Assembly: GCA_943846615.1 (NCBI GenBank)
Contig: OX044354.1
Location: 2,063,001-2,127,000 of the forward strand
Reading direction: 5' to 3'
Length of the DNA stretch: 64,000 nucleotides
DNA from: an uncultured Amylibacter sp.
GTDB lineage: Bacteria; Pseudomonadota; Alphaproteobacteria; Rhodobacterales; Rhodobacteraceae
Part shown: positions 27,280 to 36,269 of the stretch, one piece after another
How positions within the stretch are numbered: the first letter of the stretch is position 1
How the letters are laid out: each line of letters starts with the position of its first letter
Notes under the pieces: model-generated
The model's input: only the letters and a program-made list of their open reading frames with translations
Told to the model about the DNA's origin: nothing
The model's database searches: none
Program-made: the position numbers and the translations under genes

Positions 27280-28415
27280 TGAAACGCGGGTTCACAGACG
27301 CGGAATTCGCGGCCCGCACCAAACGCGCACAGGCGTTGATGGCAAAACACGACATCGCGGCGCTGCTCCTTACCACTGAACCAGATGTGCGCTATTTCAC
27401 GGGGTTCCTAACCCAATTCTGGCTGTCTCCAACCCGCCCATGGTTCGTCATCGTCCCCGCATCGGGCAAACCCATCGCCGTTATCCCCGCCATCGGTCAG
27501 GCATTAATGAACACCACATGGATCGATGACATCCGTACATGGGCATCACCCGATTTGATCGACGACGGTATCACATTATTGGCCGACACATTGTCAGAAA
27601 CCGCAGGGCAGGGCCGCATCGCGACCCCCGACGGTCACGAAACCCACATTCGTATGCCGTATGCGGATATCACCCACCTATCTACCCGCCACACGCTGAC
27701 ATCCGACATGGGGATCATGCGGGCATTGCGCATGGTGAAATCCGACGCCGAAATCGATAAAATCCGCCACGCCTGCTCCATCGCAGGCACCGCATTTAAT
27801 GCGGTAACATCTTTCGCCCATATCGGTATGACACAATCGCAAATCAATCGGAAATTCCAATCCGCCTGTCTGGACGCGGGCGCAGATAACGTCCCTTATG
27901 TTGCTATGGGCCTTGGCCAATGCGGCTACTTCGATGTCATTTCCCCCGCTGGCGATATAACCGCGCAATCTGGCGATATCTTGATGTTGGACACGGGCCT
28001 GATGTGGGATGGATATTATTGCGATTTTGATCGCAACTTCGCATTTGGCCCACCCGATCCACGCGTCACATCTGCCCATGACCGCCTGATCGATGCCGCC
28101 GCCGCTGGCGTAAACGCGGCCGTCGCGGGTGCAACCGCCGCCGATCTGTTCCGCGCCATGGCCAAAATCACCGGCGCTGGTAAGGCAATGGAGGCAGGGC
28201 GCTTCGGTCACGGCCTTGGCACGCAACTGACCGAATGGCCCTCGTTCATCCCAACGGATCACACAGAATTAAAGGTCGGCATGGTGCTGACCCTTGAACC
28301 AAGTATCGAAACCATCGATGGCCGCATTTTGGTGCATGAGGAAAACATCGTCATCCGCGAAAACGGCGCTGAAAAACTCTCGCCCTTTGCCACAGAATTA
28401 GCGGTGATCACATGA
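27279..28415 (+). CDS. M24-family metallohydrolase (Xaa-Pro peptidase / ectoine hydrolase-like)
   Basis: This pita-bread-fold hydrolase has 378 residues. A creatinase-type N-terminal domain spans about 1-150. The catalytic domain has metal ligands in LMLDTGLMWDGYYCDFDRNF (two Asp), GRFGHGLGTQLTEWPSF (His), LTLEPSIE (Glu) and LVHEENIVI (Glu). The family includes Xaa-Pro dipeptidases, creatinase and ectoine hydrolase (DoeA/EutD). ATG 27279 shares its A with the stop of the upstream gene. Neighbours of the EutA and EutB kind make an amide-opening role on an ectoine-like substrate possible, but no ectoine transporter or EutC lies beside it. Confidence 0.82.
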   Translation: MKRGFTDAEFAARTKRAQALMAKHDIAALLLTTEPDVRYFTGFLTQFWLSPTRPWFVIVPASGKPIAVIPAIGQALMNTTWIDDIRTWASPDLIDDGITLLADTLSETAGQGRIATPDGHETHIRMPYADITHLSTRHTLTSDMGIMRALRMVKSDAEIDKIRHACSIAGTAFNAVTSFAHIGMTQSQINRKFQSACLDAGADNVPYVAMGLGQCGYFDVISPAGDITAQSGDILMLDTGLMWDGYYCDFDRNFAFGPPDPRVTSAHDRLIDAAAAGVNAAVAGATAADLFRAMAKITGAGKAMEAGRFGHGLGTQLTEWPSFIPTDHTELKVGMVLTLEPSIETIDGRILVHEENIVIRENGAEKLSPFATELAVIT

Positions 28416-29146
28416 CAACATTCCACTATAATCTGGATGATACGCAAACACCCACCCTTGGCCTTGTCGTCTTGCAAACCGATGAACGCATCGAATCCGA
28501 TATGCGCCAACTGCTATCCCCAAACGCAACCCTACACATCACACGCATCCCATCGGGCGCAACCGTCACCACCGACACATTATCCCAAATGGAAAACGAC
28601 CTGCCCGCCGCCGCCGCATTATTGCCAGACGCCGCAAAATTCGCCGCCGTTGGATATGGCTGCACATCGGGCACCTCTGTCATCGGCGCACCGCGCATTG
28701 CGCAATTGGTGCAGGGATCATGCAACACGCAAAACGTCACCGAACCGGTCAGCGCATTGATCGCGGCCTGCAAACACATGGGCCTAACCCGCATCGCATT
28801 CCTGTCACCCTACGTCGAAACCGTCAGCCAGACATTACGCGATACCTTGGCCACCGCTGGCATCCAATCCCCCGTATTTGGTAGCTTCGACGAAGCATCC
28901 GAACAACGCGTCGTGCGCATCGCACCTAAATCCACACGCGACAGCGCAATCGCATTAAACACAGATGATGTGGACGCCATATTCCTGTCTTGCACAAACC
29001 TAAACACATTGCCCGTCATCGATGAAATCGAGGCAACAATCAACAAACCCGTCCTGTCCAGCAACCAAGTCCTTGCGTGGCATATGTCGCAACTGGCAGG
29101 CATCCCAACGGGCAAACCGATTGGGCGTTTGATGACATCAACCTGA
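28412..29146 (+). CDS. Asp/Glu racemase-superfamily protein, EutA / maleate isomerase-like
   Basis: This protein has 244 residues. Two catalytic Cys are expected in this superfamily. The first is in FAAVGYGCTSGTSVIG near residue 88, the second in AIFLSCTNLNTLPVIDEIE near 192. The pattern fits the maleate isomerase/arylmalonate decarboxylase branch, which also holds EutA of ectoine utilisation, rather than amino-acid racemases. The ATG overlaps the M24 stop by 4 bp, and the 3' end overlaps the convergent glnE by 9 bp. The reaction is unknown; it presumably acts with the two upstream enzymes. Confidence 0.8.
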   Translation: MTTFHYNLDDTQTPTLGLVVLQTDERIESDMRQLLSPNATLHITRIPSGATVTTDTLSQMENDLPAAAALLPDAAKFAAVGYGCTSGTSVIGAPRIAQLVQGSCNTQNVTEPVSALIAACKHMGLTRIAFLSPYVETVSQTLRDTLATAGIQSPVFGSFDEASEQRVVRIAPKSTRDSAIALNTDDVDAIFLSCTNLNTLPVIDEIEATINKPVLSSNQVLAWHMSQLAGIPTGKPIGRLMTST

Positions 29147-31897
29147 CATTTTCTGCATCAGTTTCTGAATCAAAGCGGCATTCAACGACAGGTCTTTCGC
29201 AATGCGTTGCTCGATCAACCCAACCGATCCAATGCGCGTGGTTTTGGTGAACAATTCAATCGCTGCATCGGATAAATCGCGGGTATCAAAACTCTCAACC
29301 CCTAACAGACGTTTCAAATGTTCGATCTTGGAAAACAGGTTCAATGATGTCGTCAACCGATCCGCATCATCAGGCGTAATCGCACCCTGTGCCAGCGCAT
29401 GGCGCAACTGATCCAGCGGGCGTCGATTGTTCCCATTATCCAACAGGCTGAACGACTGCGCCAGCAATTCCAAATCCAACACACCACCCAGTGGTTTTTT
29501 CACAGGCCAATTATGCGGCTTTTCGATCTTTAACTTGGCAATTCGATCCCGCATTTCGCCGACTTCTGTCGAAATCTTAACCCGATCCTGCGCTTTGCCT
29601 AAAACATCACGACGCACTGTCGCAATGCGTTCCCGCAATCCAGTATCCCCCGCCACAACGCGCGCCCGTGTCAGGGCCAGATGTTCCCAAACCCATGCCT
29701 TGTTGTTTTGATATTCCACAAAACTGTCCAAACTGGTGGCAACCGTTCCCGCACGCCCCGATGGGCGCAAACGCATGTCCACCTCGTACAGCCGCCCATA
29801 TGTCATGGATGACGAAACAGCGGACACCAAGGTACGCGTGACGCGTTGATAATATGTGCGAATATCCAAATCTTTCTTGTCCGATATCGCATCAGGGTCA
29901 CCATCATAAATCACGATCACATCCAAATCGGAATTCGCCGTCATCTGGCGCGATCCCATCTTGCCCATGGCCAAAACGGCAACAGAGCTGTCCGCGATTG
30001 AACCCCAACGGCGCACAGCTTCTGATACCGATTGATCCAAACAAATCTGCAAACAAACTTCGGCCAAATCTGTAAATGCCTCTTCTGCGCGTTTGGTCGA
30101 AATCAACTGTGTCAGTTGTGCATAAATAATCTTAAATTGCTCTTCGGATTTATAGGCGCGCAATTCAATCAACACGGTTTCGAAATCCGCACCCTTGGGC
30201 AGACGCTCCGTAAATCCGGCGTGATATCCCGCAATGTCTGCGGCAATCGCATCTGGCCCCGTGTCTGCCAAACCATCCAAAACAGAAACCTGTTTCGCCA
30301 ATGACCCGCCTAATTGCTTGGACAGGCCCACAACATGAAACACTTGCGCCAAAACCTCTGGCTTGCGTTCAAACAACGAAAACAACTGCACACCAGAATT
30401 CAAACCAGACAGAAAGCTTTCAAAATATTCCAATGCCTGTTCAGGGTTCACCGCCGTCTGCGCCAGATCCCAGATATGGGGCAATTGCGTTTCAAAAACC
30501 TCGACCGCGCGTTCATGGCGAAAGGCGGGCAATGCGCGCCACTCATCGAACCGATCCAACTGATCTGTGGTTGGCATGACGCTATGATCAACGCTGGGTG
30601 CCAATGTATCGGTCTCATCACGCGTGATCTGTAACTGCGCCACAACATCCGCCTCAAACGCGTTCAGATTTTCATACCCCGACAACGCCCGCAAACGCTC
30701 CAAATCCTCTGCGTTTGTGGGGATCGAATGCGTCTGGGCATCACGCACCATTTGTATGCGATGTTCGATCTTGCGGTGATGTTTCAGCGCGGTAATCAGC
30801 AATTCCGCCTTTTCGCGCGCAATGCGCCCATCATCCGCCAATCCGCGCAACGCCCCTCGGGTGGTGATATGGCGCAGCTCCGCATGGCGTCCGCCAAAAA
30901 TCATCTGATGCGCTTGGGCAAAAAACTCGATCTCACGGATGCCTCCGCGACCCAACTTCATGTTGTGCCCTTCCAATGTCACAGGTCCTGTCAATCCCTT
31001 GTGTTCACGTGCCTGAACCAGCAAGCCCTCGATCTCGCCAATGGCGGCATAATCCAATTCGCGCCGCCAGATGAAATTCTGCATCCGATCCAGAAATCCC
31101 TGACCGGCCACCTTATCCCCTGCGCATACGCGTGCCTTAATAAACGCCGCGCGTTCCCATGTACGCCCCTCGCGAATATAATATCTTTCTGCCGCCTGCA
31201 TTGCGGGGCACACCACCGTTACCGATGGGTTGGGGCGTAATCGCAAATCCGTGCGAAACACATAACCATCAATTGTCGCCTTGGATAACAGCGCAAAAAC
31301 CTTCTGCGTCACGGTCACGAAAATCGAACGATACGCTGAAACCTCATCATCGGGATAACGCGTGTCATCAAACAAAAATATCAAATCAATGTCGGAGGAA
31401 TAATTCAGCTCATGTGCACCCATTTTGCCCATCGCCAAAACAAACACACCCGCCGCCGCATTGTCATTCAACAACGCGCCATCCAACTTGCCGCGATCCA
31501 CCATCACACGCAATTCCGCATCCAACGCCGCCTGTACCGCGAAATCCGCAAACCGCGTCAACCAATCCGTCACCCATTCCATTTCGCGGATATGGGACAA
31601 ATCACACAACGCCAACACCAACGCCACACGCCCCTTGGCAATACGCAGCGCAACACCAACTTCGCCCTCCAAAACCATCGCCGCCGCAACTGCATCCTCT
31701 GGGCTATCCCGCCAATGATCCAATATCCAACTACTATGCTTTTCCAACAACCGCCCTAAATAGGGACTGCTGCCTGCAATTCCAGCAATTAGCCGCTGTG
31801 TTTCATCGGGCAGGGCGCTATACAGGGCGGCGACATCATTGCCGATCTTGGGGTCAAATGGGATCGGGAAATGCGGGATGGCGTGTTGAAATATCAT
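29138..31897 (-). CDS. glnE: Glutamine synthetase adenylyltransferase / adenylyl-removing enzyme
   Basis: This bifunctional nucleotidyltransferase of about 919 residues adenylylates and deadenylylates glutamine synthetase in response to PII. Both catalytic halves are visible: NYSSDIDLIFLFD with LGRGGIREIEFFAQ in the N-terminal domain, and ANSDLDVIVIYDGD with VDMRLRPSGRAG in the C-terminal domain. I choose the ATG at 31897, giving MIFQHAIPHFPIPFDP after a GGGG site. A start at 32035 would add 46 residues and swallow a palindrome in the promoter region. It is convergent with the racemase-like gene and divergent from rpsD. Confidence 0.93.
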   Translation of the reverse strand: MIFQHAIPHFPIPFDPKIGNDVAALYSALPDETQRLIAGIAGSSPYLGRLLEKHSSWILDHWRDSPEDAVAAAMVLEGEVGVALRIAKGRVALVLALCDLSHIREMEWVTDWLTRFADFAVQAALDAELRVMVDRGKLDGALLNDNAAAGVFVLAMGKMGAHELNYSSDIDLIFLFDDTRYPDDEVSAYRSIFVTVTQKVFALLSKATIDGYVFRTDLRLRPNPSVTVVCPAMQAAERYYIREGRTWERAAFIKARVCAGDKVAGQGFLDRMQNFIWRRELDYAAIGEIEGLLVQAREHKGLTGPVTLEGHNMKLGRGGIREIEFFAQAHQMIFGGRHAELRHITTRGALRGLADDGRIAREKAELLITALKHHRKIEHRIQMVRDAQTHSIPTNAEDLERLRALSGYENLNAFEADVVAQLQITRDETDTLAPSVDHSVMPTTDQLDRFDEWRALPAFRHERAVEVFETQLPHIWDLAQTAVNPEQALEYFESFLSGLNSGVQLFSLFERKPEVLAQVFHVVGLSKQLGGSLAKQVSVLDGLADTGPDAIAADIAGYHAGFTERLPKGADFETVLIELRAYKSEEQFKIIYAQLTQLISTKRAEEAFTDLAEVCLQICLDQSVSEAVRRWGSIADSSVAVLAMGKMGSRQMTANSDLDVIVIYDGDPDAISDKKDLDIRTYYQRVTRTLVSAVSSSMTYGRLYEVDMRLRPSGRAGTVATSLDSFVEYQNNKAWVWEHLALTRARVVAGDTGLRERIATVRRDVLGKAQDRVKISTEVGEMRDRIAKLKIEKPHNWPVKKPLGGVLDLELLAQSFSLLDNGNNRRPLDQLRHALAQGAITPDDADRLTTSLNLFSKIEHLKRLLGVESFDTRDLSDAAIELFTKTTRIGSVGLIEQRIAKDLSLNAALIQKLMQKMSG

Positions 31898-31993
31898 GCC
31901 CCAATCTTGGGTTTCCAAATCAAAGGGGTCAATGCAAAAAACTGAATGAATCGCGTTGACTCTGCCCCATCTATCTTTATAAGCCGCCCATCG

Positions 31994-32005
31994 CCTGAAT
32001 TCAGG
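31994..32005. promoter_or_regulatory. Palindrome in the glnE/rpsD divergent region
   Basis: CCTGAATTCAGG is a perfect 12-bp palindrome, extendable to 18 bp with one mismatched pair. It lies about 97 bp upstream of the glnE start and 105 bp upstream of rpsD. It may be an operator for either gene, but no regulator is known to me for this site. Confidence 0.3.
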
Positions 32006-32083
32006 TGACCATATTGGTGTTTGTGGCCTTCGCAAGAAGTCGCCTGTCGCCCAAAGCAGTTCTGCCGCGGGAAAGGAAAGCGC

Positions 32084-32100
32084 CCTTATCTTAAATAAGG
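32084..32100 (+). promoter_or_regulatory. Hairpin overlapping the rpsD ribosome binding site
   Basis: CCTTAT and ATAAGG pair around a 5-base loop, and the AAGGAG ribosome binding site begins inside the right arm. When folded, the Shine-Dalgarno would be partly hidden, so this could be a translational control point. The stem is short and AT-rich, so it is only a weak candidate. Confidence 0.35.
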
Positions 32101-32109
32101 AGTCCAGCT

Positions 32110-32730
32110 ATGACAAAACGTACAGCTGCCAAACATAAATTAGACCGCCGCATGGGTGAAAACATCTGGGGCCGTCCAAAGTCACCAGTAAATCGTCGTG
32201 AATACGGCCCAGGCCAACACGGTCAACGTCGCAAGCAGAAATTGTCGGATTTCGGTATCCAGCTACGCGCTAAGCAAAAGCTTAAGGGTTACTACGGCGA
32301 TGTGACTGAAAAACAATTCCGTCGTATCTACGCAGAAGCTGTTCGTGTGAACGGCGACACAGGTGAAAACTTGATCGGTTTGCTAGAACGTCGTTTGGAC
32401 GCGGTTGTATACCGTGCGAAATTCGTACCAACAGTCTTCGCTGCACGTCAGTTCGTAAACCACGGCCACGTCACAGTGAACGGCAAAAAGGTAAACATCC
32501 CTTCTTACCGCGTTAAAGAAGGCGACATCATCGAAGTACGCGAAAAATCACGTCAAATGGCGTTGGTTATCGAAGCATTGGCTTCATCAGAGCGTGATTT
32601 TGCTGAATACATCAACGTTGACGCTTCAAAAATGAAAGCTGAATTCGTTCGCACTCCTGCGTTGGGCGATGTGCCTTACCCAGTGATGATGGAACCAAAC
32701 TTGGTGGTTGAGTACTACGCCAAAAACTAA
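32110..32730 (+). CDS. rpsD: 30S ribosomal protein S4
   Basis: This protein has 206 residues and is complete. The N-terminal S4 domain begins [20 protein letters not shown] and contains GPGQHGQRR. The S4 RNA-binding domain ([36 protein letters not shown]) spans about 95-160. The C-terminus EYYAKN is usual. It is monocistronic here, apart from the alpha operon, as in many alphaproteobacteria. Codon use is of the highly expressed type, and a clear terminator follows. Confidence 0.97.
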   Translation: MTKRTAAKHKLDRRMGENIWGRPKSPVNRREYGPGQHGQRRKQKLSDFGIQLRAKQKLKGYYGDVTEKQFRRIYAEAVRVNGDTGENLIGLLERRLDAVVYRAKFVPTVFAARQFVNHGHVTVNGKKVNIPSYRVKEGDIIEVREKSRQMALVIEALASSERDFAEYINVDASKMKAEFVRTPALGDVPYPVMMEPNLVVEYYAKN

Positions 32731-32754
32731 TCCATCCGATTAGATTGAGATTTG

Positions 32755-32783
32755 AAAGCCGCTCCATTTGGGGCGGCTTTTTT
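32755..32783 (+). terminator. Terminator after rpsD
   Basis: AAAGCCGC and GCGGCTTT form an 8-bp stem followed by a run of T residues, 25 bp after the rpsD stop. This is a standard intrinsic terminator. Confidence 0.88.
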
Positions 32784-32956
32784 GCTGCATGGGACGTTTT
32801 TCAATGCAATGTACCTTATTATCCGTTTAGATCGTGTGCTGAAATAGATACTGGCTATCTTTTATTGGGTCTAAATGTCCGCTTAGAGCCCAAAGTTACT
32901 TCAATCCTGTCCAGGTTTTCTATTGGAATTGTGAAACACAGGTGTAATGTCGAGGT

Positions 32957-33529
32957 ATGAATAAATTACTGGTTGTATCAGCGCTGGCATTGTTTGTGGG
33001 ACTTCTTTTGCTGATCTCGAAAGCGCCGTCAGAGAATGAAAACGTCTTGTTTCCGATAAGTAAGAAATACGATGTTTTCTATTTCAAGGTGTCATGCTTC
33101 AGCGATGCAACTGAGAAGCAGTGCGTTTTTTCAGCGCCGAATGAAAAATTGGTAGGTCTCTTTTGCAGAACAAAGAAATGTTCATCGGTCAAAAAAATTG
33201 AGTTTTATGCGCAATTGCCATCCGAAACCCTAGTAGCTCTCGCCAAAGACATTCATGGCGAAACCTTTTCCATAAAAATGTGCGAACCTGTTTTTGGCCT
33301 CTATGAGAACGACGGCATATCTCTATATTTGTCTTTTGAACTGTTTGCTGCACAAATTGAAGGCAGCTATGAAACCCAAGGGTTTGGGGGATTCGATGTT
33401 CTCAATAATTTAAGAAATGGAAATTGGTTAGTTGCTCAAAGAAATGCACCGCCCCGACGTATCTGTGATGAGGAAGACCAACAAAAGCTAGATGCTTTCA
33501 TACATCGCTTAACGCAAAATCAAAGCTGA
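32957..33529 (+). CDS. Hypothetical membrane-anchored protein, AT-rich
   Basis: This 190-residue protein is not recognised. An N-terminal hydrophobic helix (MNKLLVVSALALFVGLLLLIS) is a signal anchor or signal peptide. The rest is a soluble region with six cysteines after the anchor (for example CFSDATEKQC and CRTKKC), so disulfides outside the cytoplasm are likely. The gene is clearly AT-richer than its neighbours, with unlike codon use, and has only GAGGT as ribosome binding site, very close to the ATG. It stands alone between rpsD and the next gene. Recent acquisition or a fast-evolving lineage-specific gene are both possible. Confidence 0.55.
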   Translation: MNKLLVVSALALFVGLLLLISKAPSENENVLFPISKKYDVFYFKVSCFSDATEKQCVFSAPNEKLVGLFCRTKKCSSVKKIEFYAQLPSETLVALAKDIHGETFSIKMCEPVFGLYENDGISLYLSFELFAAQIEGSYETQGFGGFDVLNNLRNGNWLVAQRNAPPRRICDEEDQQKLDAFIHRLTQNQS

Positions 33530-33696
33530 TCAAATTGCACTATTTTGTGAACGACAACTTTGCCCCCCATTGCAGACCTATATCTCAAACCTGACATGGC
33601 CAAAACAACCGCCACATACCCCAACATTTCCACCCTATGAAGAATCGGTAAAGTGCGGTAACATTAATAAATATCGATAATATCAGGGAGGAAATA

Positions 33697-34749
33697 ATGA
33701 AAATACCGTTTGGAATTATCCTTGCAACGACGCTCACATGCATTGGATCATTATCACAAGCTGCGCCATGTTTAGACGTGACGCTGACTGGCACACAGGG
33801 TGGCCCGCCCGTATACAAGGGCCAAGCCGGCGCCGGGACACTGGTTCGTTATGGTGACAGCGAGAAGGGCTGTTCCGATGTTTTGTTACAGTTCGATACG
33901 GGGCGTGGCACAACGCAACAGCTTAGCAAAATCGGTGTTCCTGTCGGTAAATTAAACGCAGTGTTTTTTACACATATCCACTCTGATCACTCCGAAGGGT
34001 TGGTCGATGTAGCTCAACTGCGTTGGCATTTCAATTCGGGTGGGCCAAAGTTGGATATGGTCTGTAGCGCAGATTCCACATCACCCGCTGGACACTCCAT
34101 GAGCTGTACAAAATACGCCGCTGCCATTGGTGATGCGATGATTGCATCTGGCGAAATGGCGCAACGCTTGGTCGAAAACCCAAAACGCTTGGCGGGTGGC
34201 CCCGCTGATTTGTTAAATGTGATGACATTTAAACCAGAAAACAGCGCCGCTGTCGTTTGGTCGTCAGATGACGTCACCGTTTCTGCCATCAGATCCACTC
34301 ACGTACCGGGCCATTCGTCATACCGCGTCGACACACCAGCAGGCAGTGTCGTCATCGGCGGTGATGCAGGAAACGATTCCCGTAAACCACCACGCGCCAG
34401 CTCGACTTCAGCACAGGTCGAAGACCTTTCAAAAGGTGCGGATATTTTGGTTCACTCAGTGATCCACCCCGTGATGGGCCCAGATGGAACATCGGGTTTC
34501 CCACCACCAATATATTTCCGTCAAAGTACGGCAACCGATCTTGGCGCACTATCAAACCGTGCGGGTGTTGGTCATCTGATGTTGACCCATCTGATCCCAC
34601 CACTTGGCGCACCACGCCAAGGCCCATACCCAATCGAAGGTGGCGGTTTAACCGAGGCGGATTACGTCGATTCAGTTAAGGCAGGCGGTTTCACGGGCGA
34701 TGTGACTGTCGGCTCCGATCTTGCCAACTATCGGATTGTTGCAAAATAA
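33697..34749 (+). CDS. Secreted metallo-beta-lactamase-fold hydrolase
   Basis: This protein has 350 residues and a Sec signal peptide (MKIPFGIILATTLTCIGSLSQA). The metal-binding motif VFFTHIHSDHSEGL lies near residue 95. Further ligands are likely in STHVPGHSSY and VVIGGDAGNDSRKP, then HLMLTHLIPP near 290. The layout resembles RNase Z/arylsulfatase-type MBL proteins, but the signal peptide points to the periplasm. GGGAGG precedes ATG 33697. It is monocistronic and followed by a hairpin. The substrate is unknown. Confidence 0.83.
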   Translation: MKIPFGIILATTLTCIGSLSQAAPCLDVTLTGTQGGPPVYKGQAGAGTLVRYGDSEKGCSDVLLQFDTGRGTTQQLSKIGVPVGKLNAVFFTHIHSDHSEGLVDVAQLRWHFNSGGPKLDMVCSADSTSPAGHSMSCTKYAAAIGDAMIASGEMAQRLVENPKRLAGGPADLLNVMTFKPENSAAVVWSSDDVTVSAIRSTHVPGHSSYRVDTPAGSVVIGGDAGNDSRKPPRASSTSAQVEDLSKGADILVHSVIHPVMGPDGTSGFPPPIYFRQSTATDLGALSNRAGVGHLMLTHLIPPLGAPRQGPYPIEGGGLTEADYVDSVKAGGFTGDVTVGSDLANYRIVAK

Positions 34750-34755
34750 AATTAT

Positions 34756-34783
34756 CCCGCCTGAAGTATCAGTTTCAGGCGGG
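34756..34783. terminator. Hairpin after the MBL-fold gene
   Basis: CCCGCCTGAA and TTCAGGCGGG form a 10-bp perfect stem 6 bp after the stop codon. It is flanked by A/T-rich bases but has only a weak T tract. It is probably a terminator. Confidence 0.65.
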
Positions 34784-34874
34784 TAAAATTCTACCTGCAA
34801 AATTTTGCATTCACAAAAATCGCACCAATCATCGCTTTCGCGCCCAAAACATCACAAATTCACATCATTCCACC

Positions 34875-34903
34875 TGTGCATGGGTTGTGCATCACTTGTG
34901 CAT
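34875..34903. promoter_or_regulatory. Three TGTGCAT direct repeats at 11-bp spacing upstream of the MFS gene
   Basis: TGTGCAT occurs at 34875, 34886 and 34897, exactly 11 bp apart, so all three face the same side of the helix. They end 48 bp before the MFS start codon. This looks like a binding array for a cooperatively binding regulator. The downstream start has no clear ribosome binding site, so a short leader or leaderless mRNA is possible. Confidence 0.5.
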
Positions 34904-34951
34904 ACCGATTTTGGCCTTTCACACCCCATCTGAACGCGCTAGCGTCCGCCC

Positions 34952-36166
34952 ATGAACACAACCAGCACCGCCACAAATAACACCGCCCATCTCCCCCGTT
35001 GGCGCAGGCCAATTGTGCTGTTGGGGTTGATGACTTTCGCCCTGTTTATGGCCTTCGCCACATGGTCTGCATTGCTCAATAATTTCATCCACGAACGTGC
35101 AGGCTTTGATGGTTCAGACCTCGGTTGGCTGCAATCAATACGCGAGGTTCCGGGCTTCTTTGCCGTGGCCGTAATCGTTGTTTTATGGGTGATGCGCGAA
35201 CAGATGTTGGCGATGGTTTCACTGGTCATGTTGGGCGGCGCCGTCGCCGTCACCGCCTGGTTTCCCACCTTTGGTGGATTGCTGTTAACGACCTTCATTT
35301 CCAGCCTCGGATTCCACTACTTCGAAACCGTAAAACAAAGCCTTGAATTGCAATGGATACCCAAGGAACGCGGCCCGCAAACCCTTGGTTGGTTACTGTC
35401 AGTTGGCTCTGCTGGCTCATTGATTGCCTATGGTGGTATCATGATCCTTTGGCGTATATTTGAATGGGATTACAATGGGTTATACATGTTGGGTGGCGGC
35501 ATCACCGTCGCGATTGCCCTCTTCGCATTCTTTGCCTACCCCCGTTTCCACGGCCCCACACCACAAAACAGAAAACTGGTTCTTCGCAAACGGTACTGGC
35601 TCTATTACACCTTGCAATTCATGGCGGGCGCACGACGTCAAATCTTCATCGTTTTCGCCGCCTTTATGATGGTCGAACGTTTTGGTTTTCAGGTCCACGA
35701 GGTGACGGCATTATTCCTGATTAACTATATCGCCAACATGTTCCTTGGCCCCATCATCGGTGGCGTCATCGGGCGGTTTGGTGAACGAAATGCGTTGGTG
35801 TTTGAATACATCGGATTAACGATCATTTTCCTTGCCTATGGCGGCATCTACGTCTTTGGCTGGGGCGTTGCATTGGCGGCTGGATTATACGTGTTGGACC
35901 ACTTGTTTTTCGGATTATCTATCGCGCAAAAAACCTACTTCCAAAAAATCGCAGACCCCGCCGATATCGCTCCAACGGCGGCGGTGGCCTTTACCATCAA
36001 CCACATCGGCGCCGTCGTGTTACCCGCCGTTCTTGGCTACCTCTGGCTATACTCGCCCGCATCCGTTTTCGGCTTTGCCGCGGCGCTGGCGTTTGTGTCA
36101 TTGCTGTTGTCATTGTGTATCCCACGTCATCCGATCGCGGGGCGTGAAACAATTTTCACCAAATAA
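34952..36166 (+). CDS. Major facilitator superfamily transporter
   Basis: This integral membrane protein has 404 residues and about 11-12 hydrophobic helices. Examples are PIVLLGLMTFALFMAFATWS near 21-40, FFAVAVIVVLWVM near 69, and a repeated second half from about 210. The cytoplasmic signature is loose, with RPIV at the start and EAR-type motifs absent. The transported substrate is not evident. It is a single gene with a notable direct-repeat array in its promoter. It points toward a convergent glycosyltransferase gene about 100 bp away. Confidence 0.82.
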   Translation: MNTTSTATNNTAHLPRWRRPIVLLGLMTFALFMAFATWSALLNNFIHERAGFDGSDLGWLQSIREVPGFFAVAVIVVLWVMREQMLAMVSLVMLGGAVAVTAWFPTFGGLLLTTFISSLGFHYFETVKQSLELQWIPKERGPQTLGWLLSVGSAGSLIAYGGIMILWRIFEWDYNGLYMLGGGITVAIALFAFFAYPRFHGPTPQNRKLVLRKRYWLYYTLQFMAGARRQIFIVFAAFMMVERFGFQVHEVTALFLINYIANMFLGPIIGGVIGRFGERNALVFEYIGLTIIFLAYGGIYVFGWGVALAAGLYVLDHLFFGLSIAQKTYFQKIADPADIAPTAAVAFTINHIGAVVLPAVLGYLWLYSPASVFGFAAALAFVSLLLSLCIPRHPIAGRETIFTK

Positions 36167-36269
36167 AAGCAACGCAATAGATTTTAAAGAGTGGTCCAAA
36201 TTCAAATTTAACTTTGCCAATTCCGACATCGTTCAGGAAACTTTAACCTGACCTCTTCGCTTGCTTTGA

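Noticed and set aside
27678-28262. Leftward 194-codon open frame antisense to the M24 hydrolase
   Set aside because: The M24 frame carries all metal ligands; the antisense frame has no recognisable features.
31159-31959. Rightward 266-codon open frame antisense to glnE
   Set aside because: It is Pro/His/Thr-rich, has no domain, and mirrors a well-supported glnE frame; it is a composition shadow.
32036-32109. Upstream start for glnE at 32035
   Set aside because: It would add 46 residues with no family match and cover the divergent promoter region.
32745-32960. 71-codon open frame after rpsD
   Set aside because: It contains the rpsD terminator hairpin and ends at the start of the next gene; no ribosome binding site.
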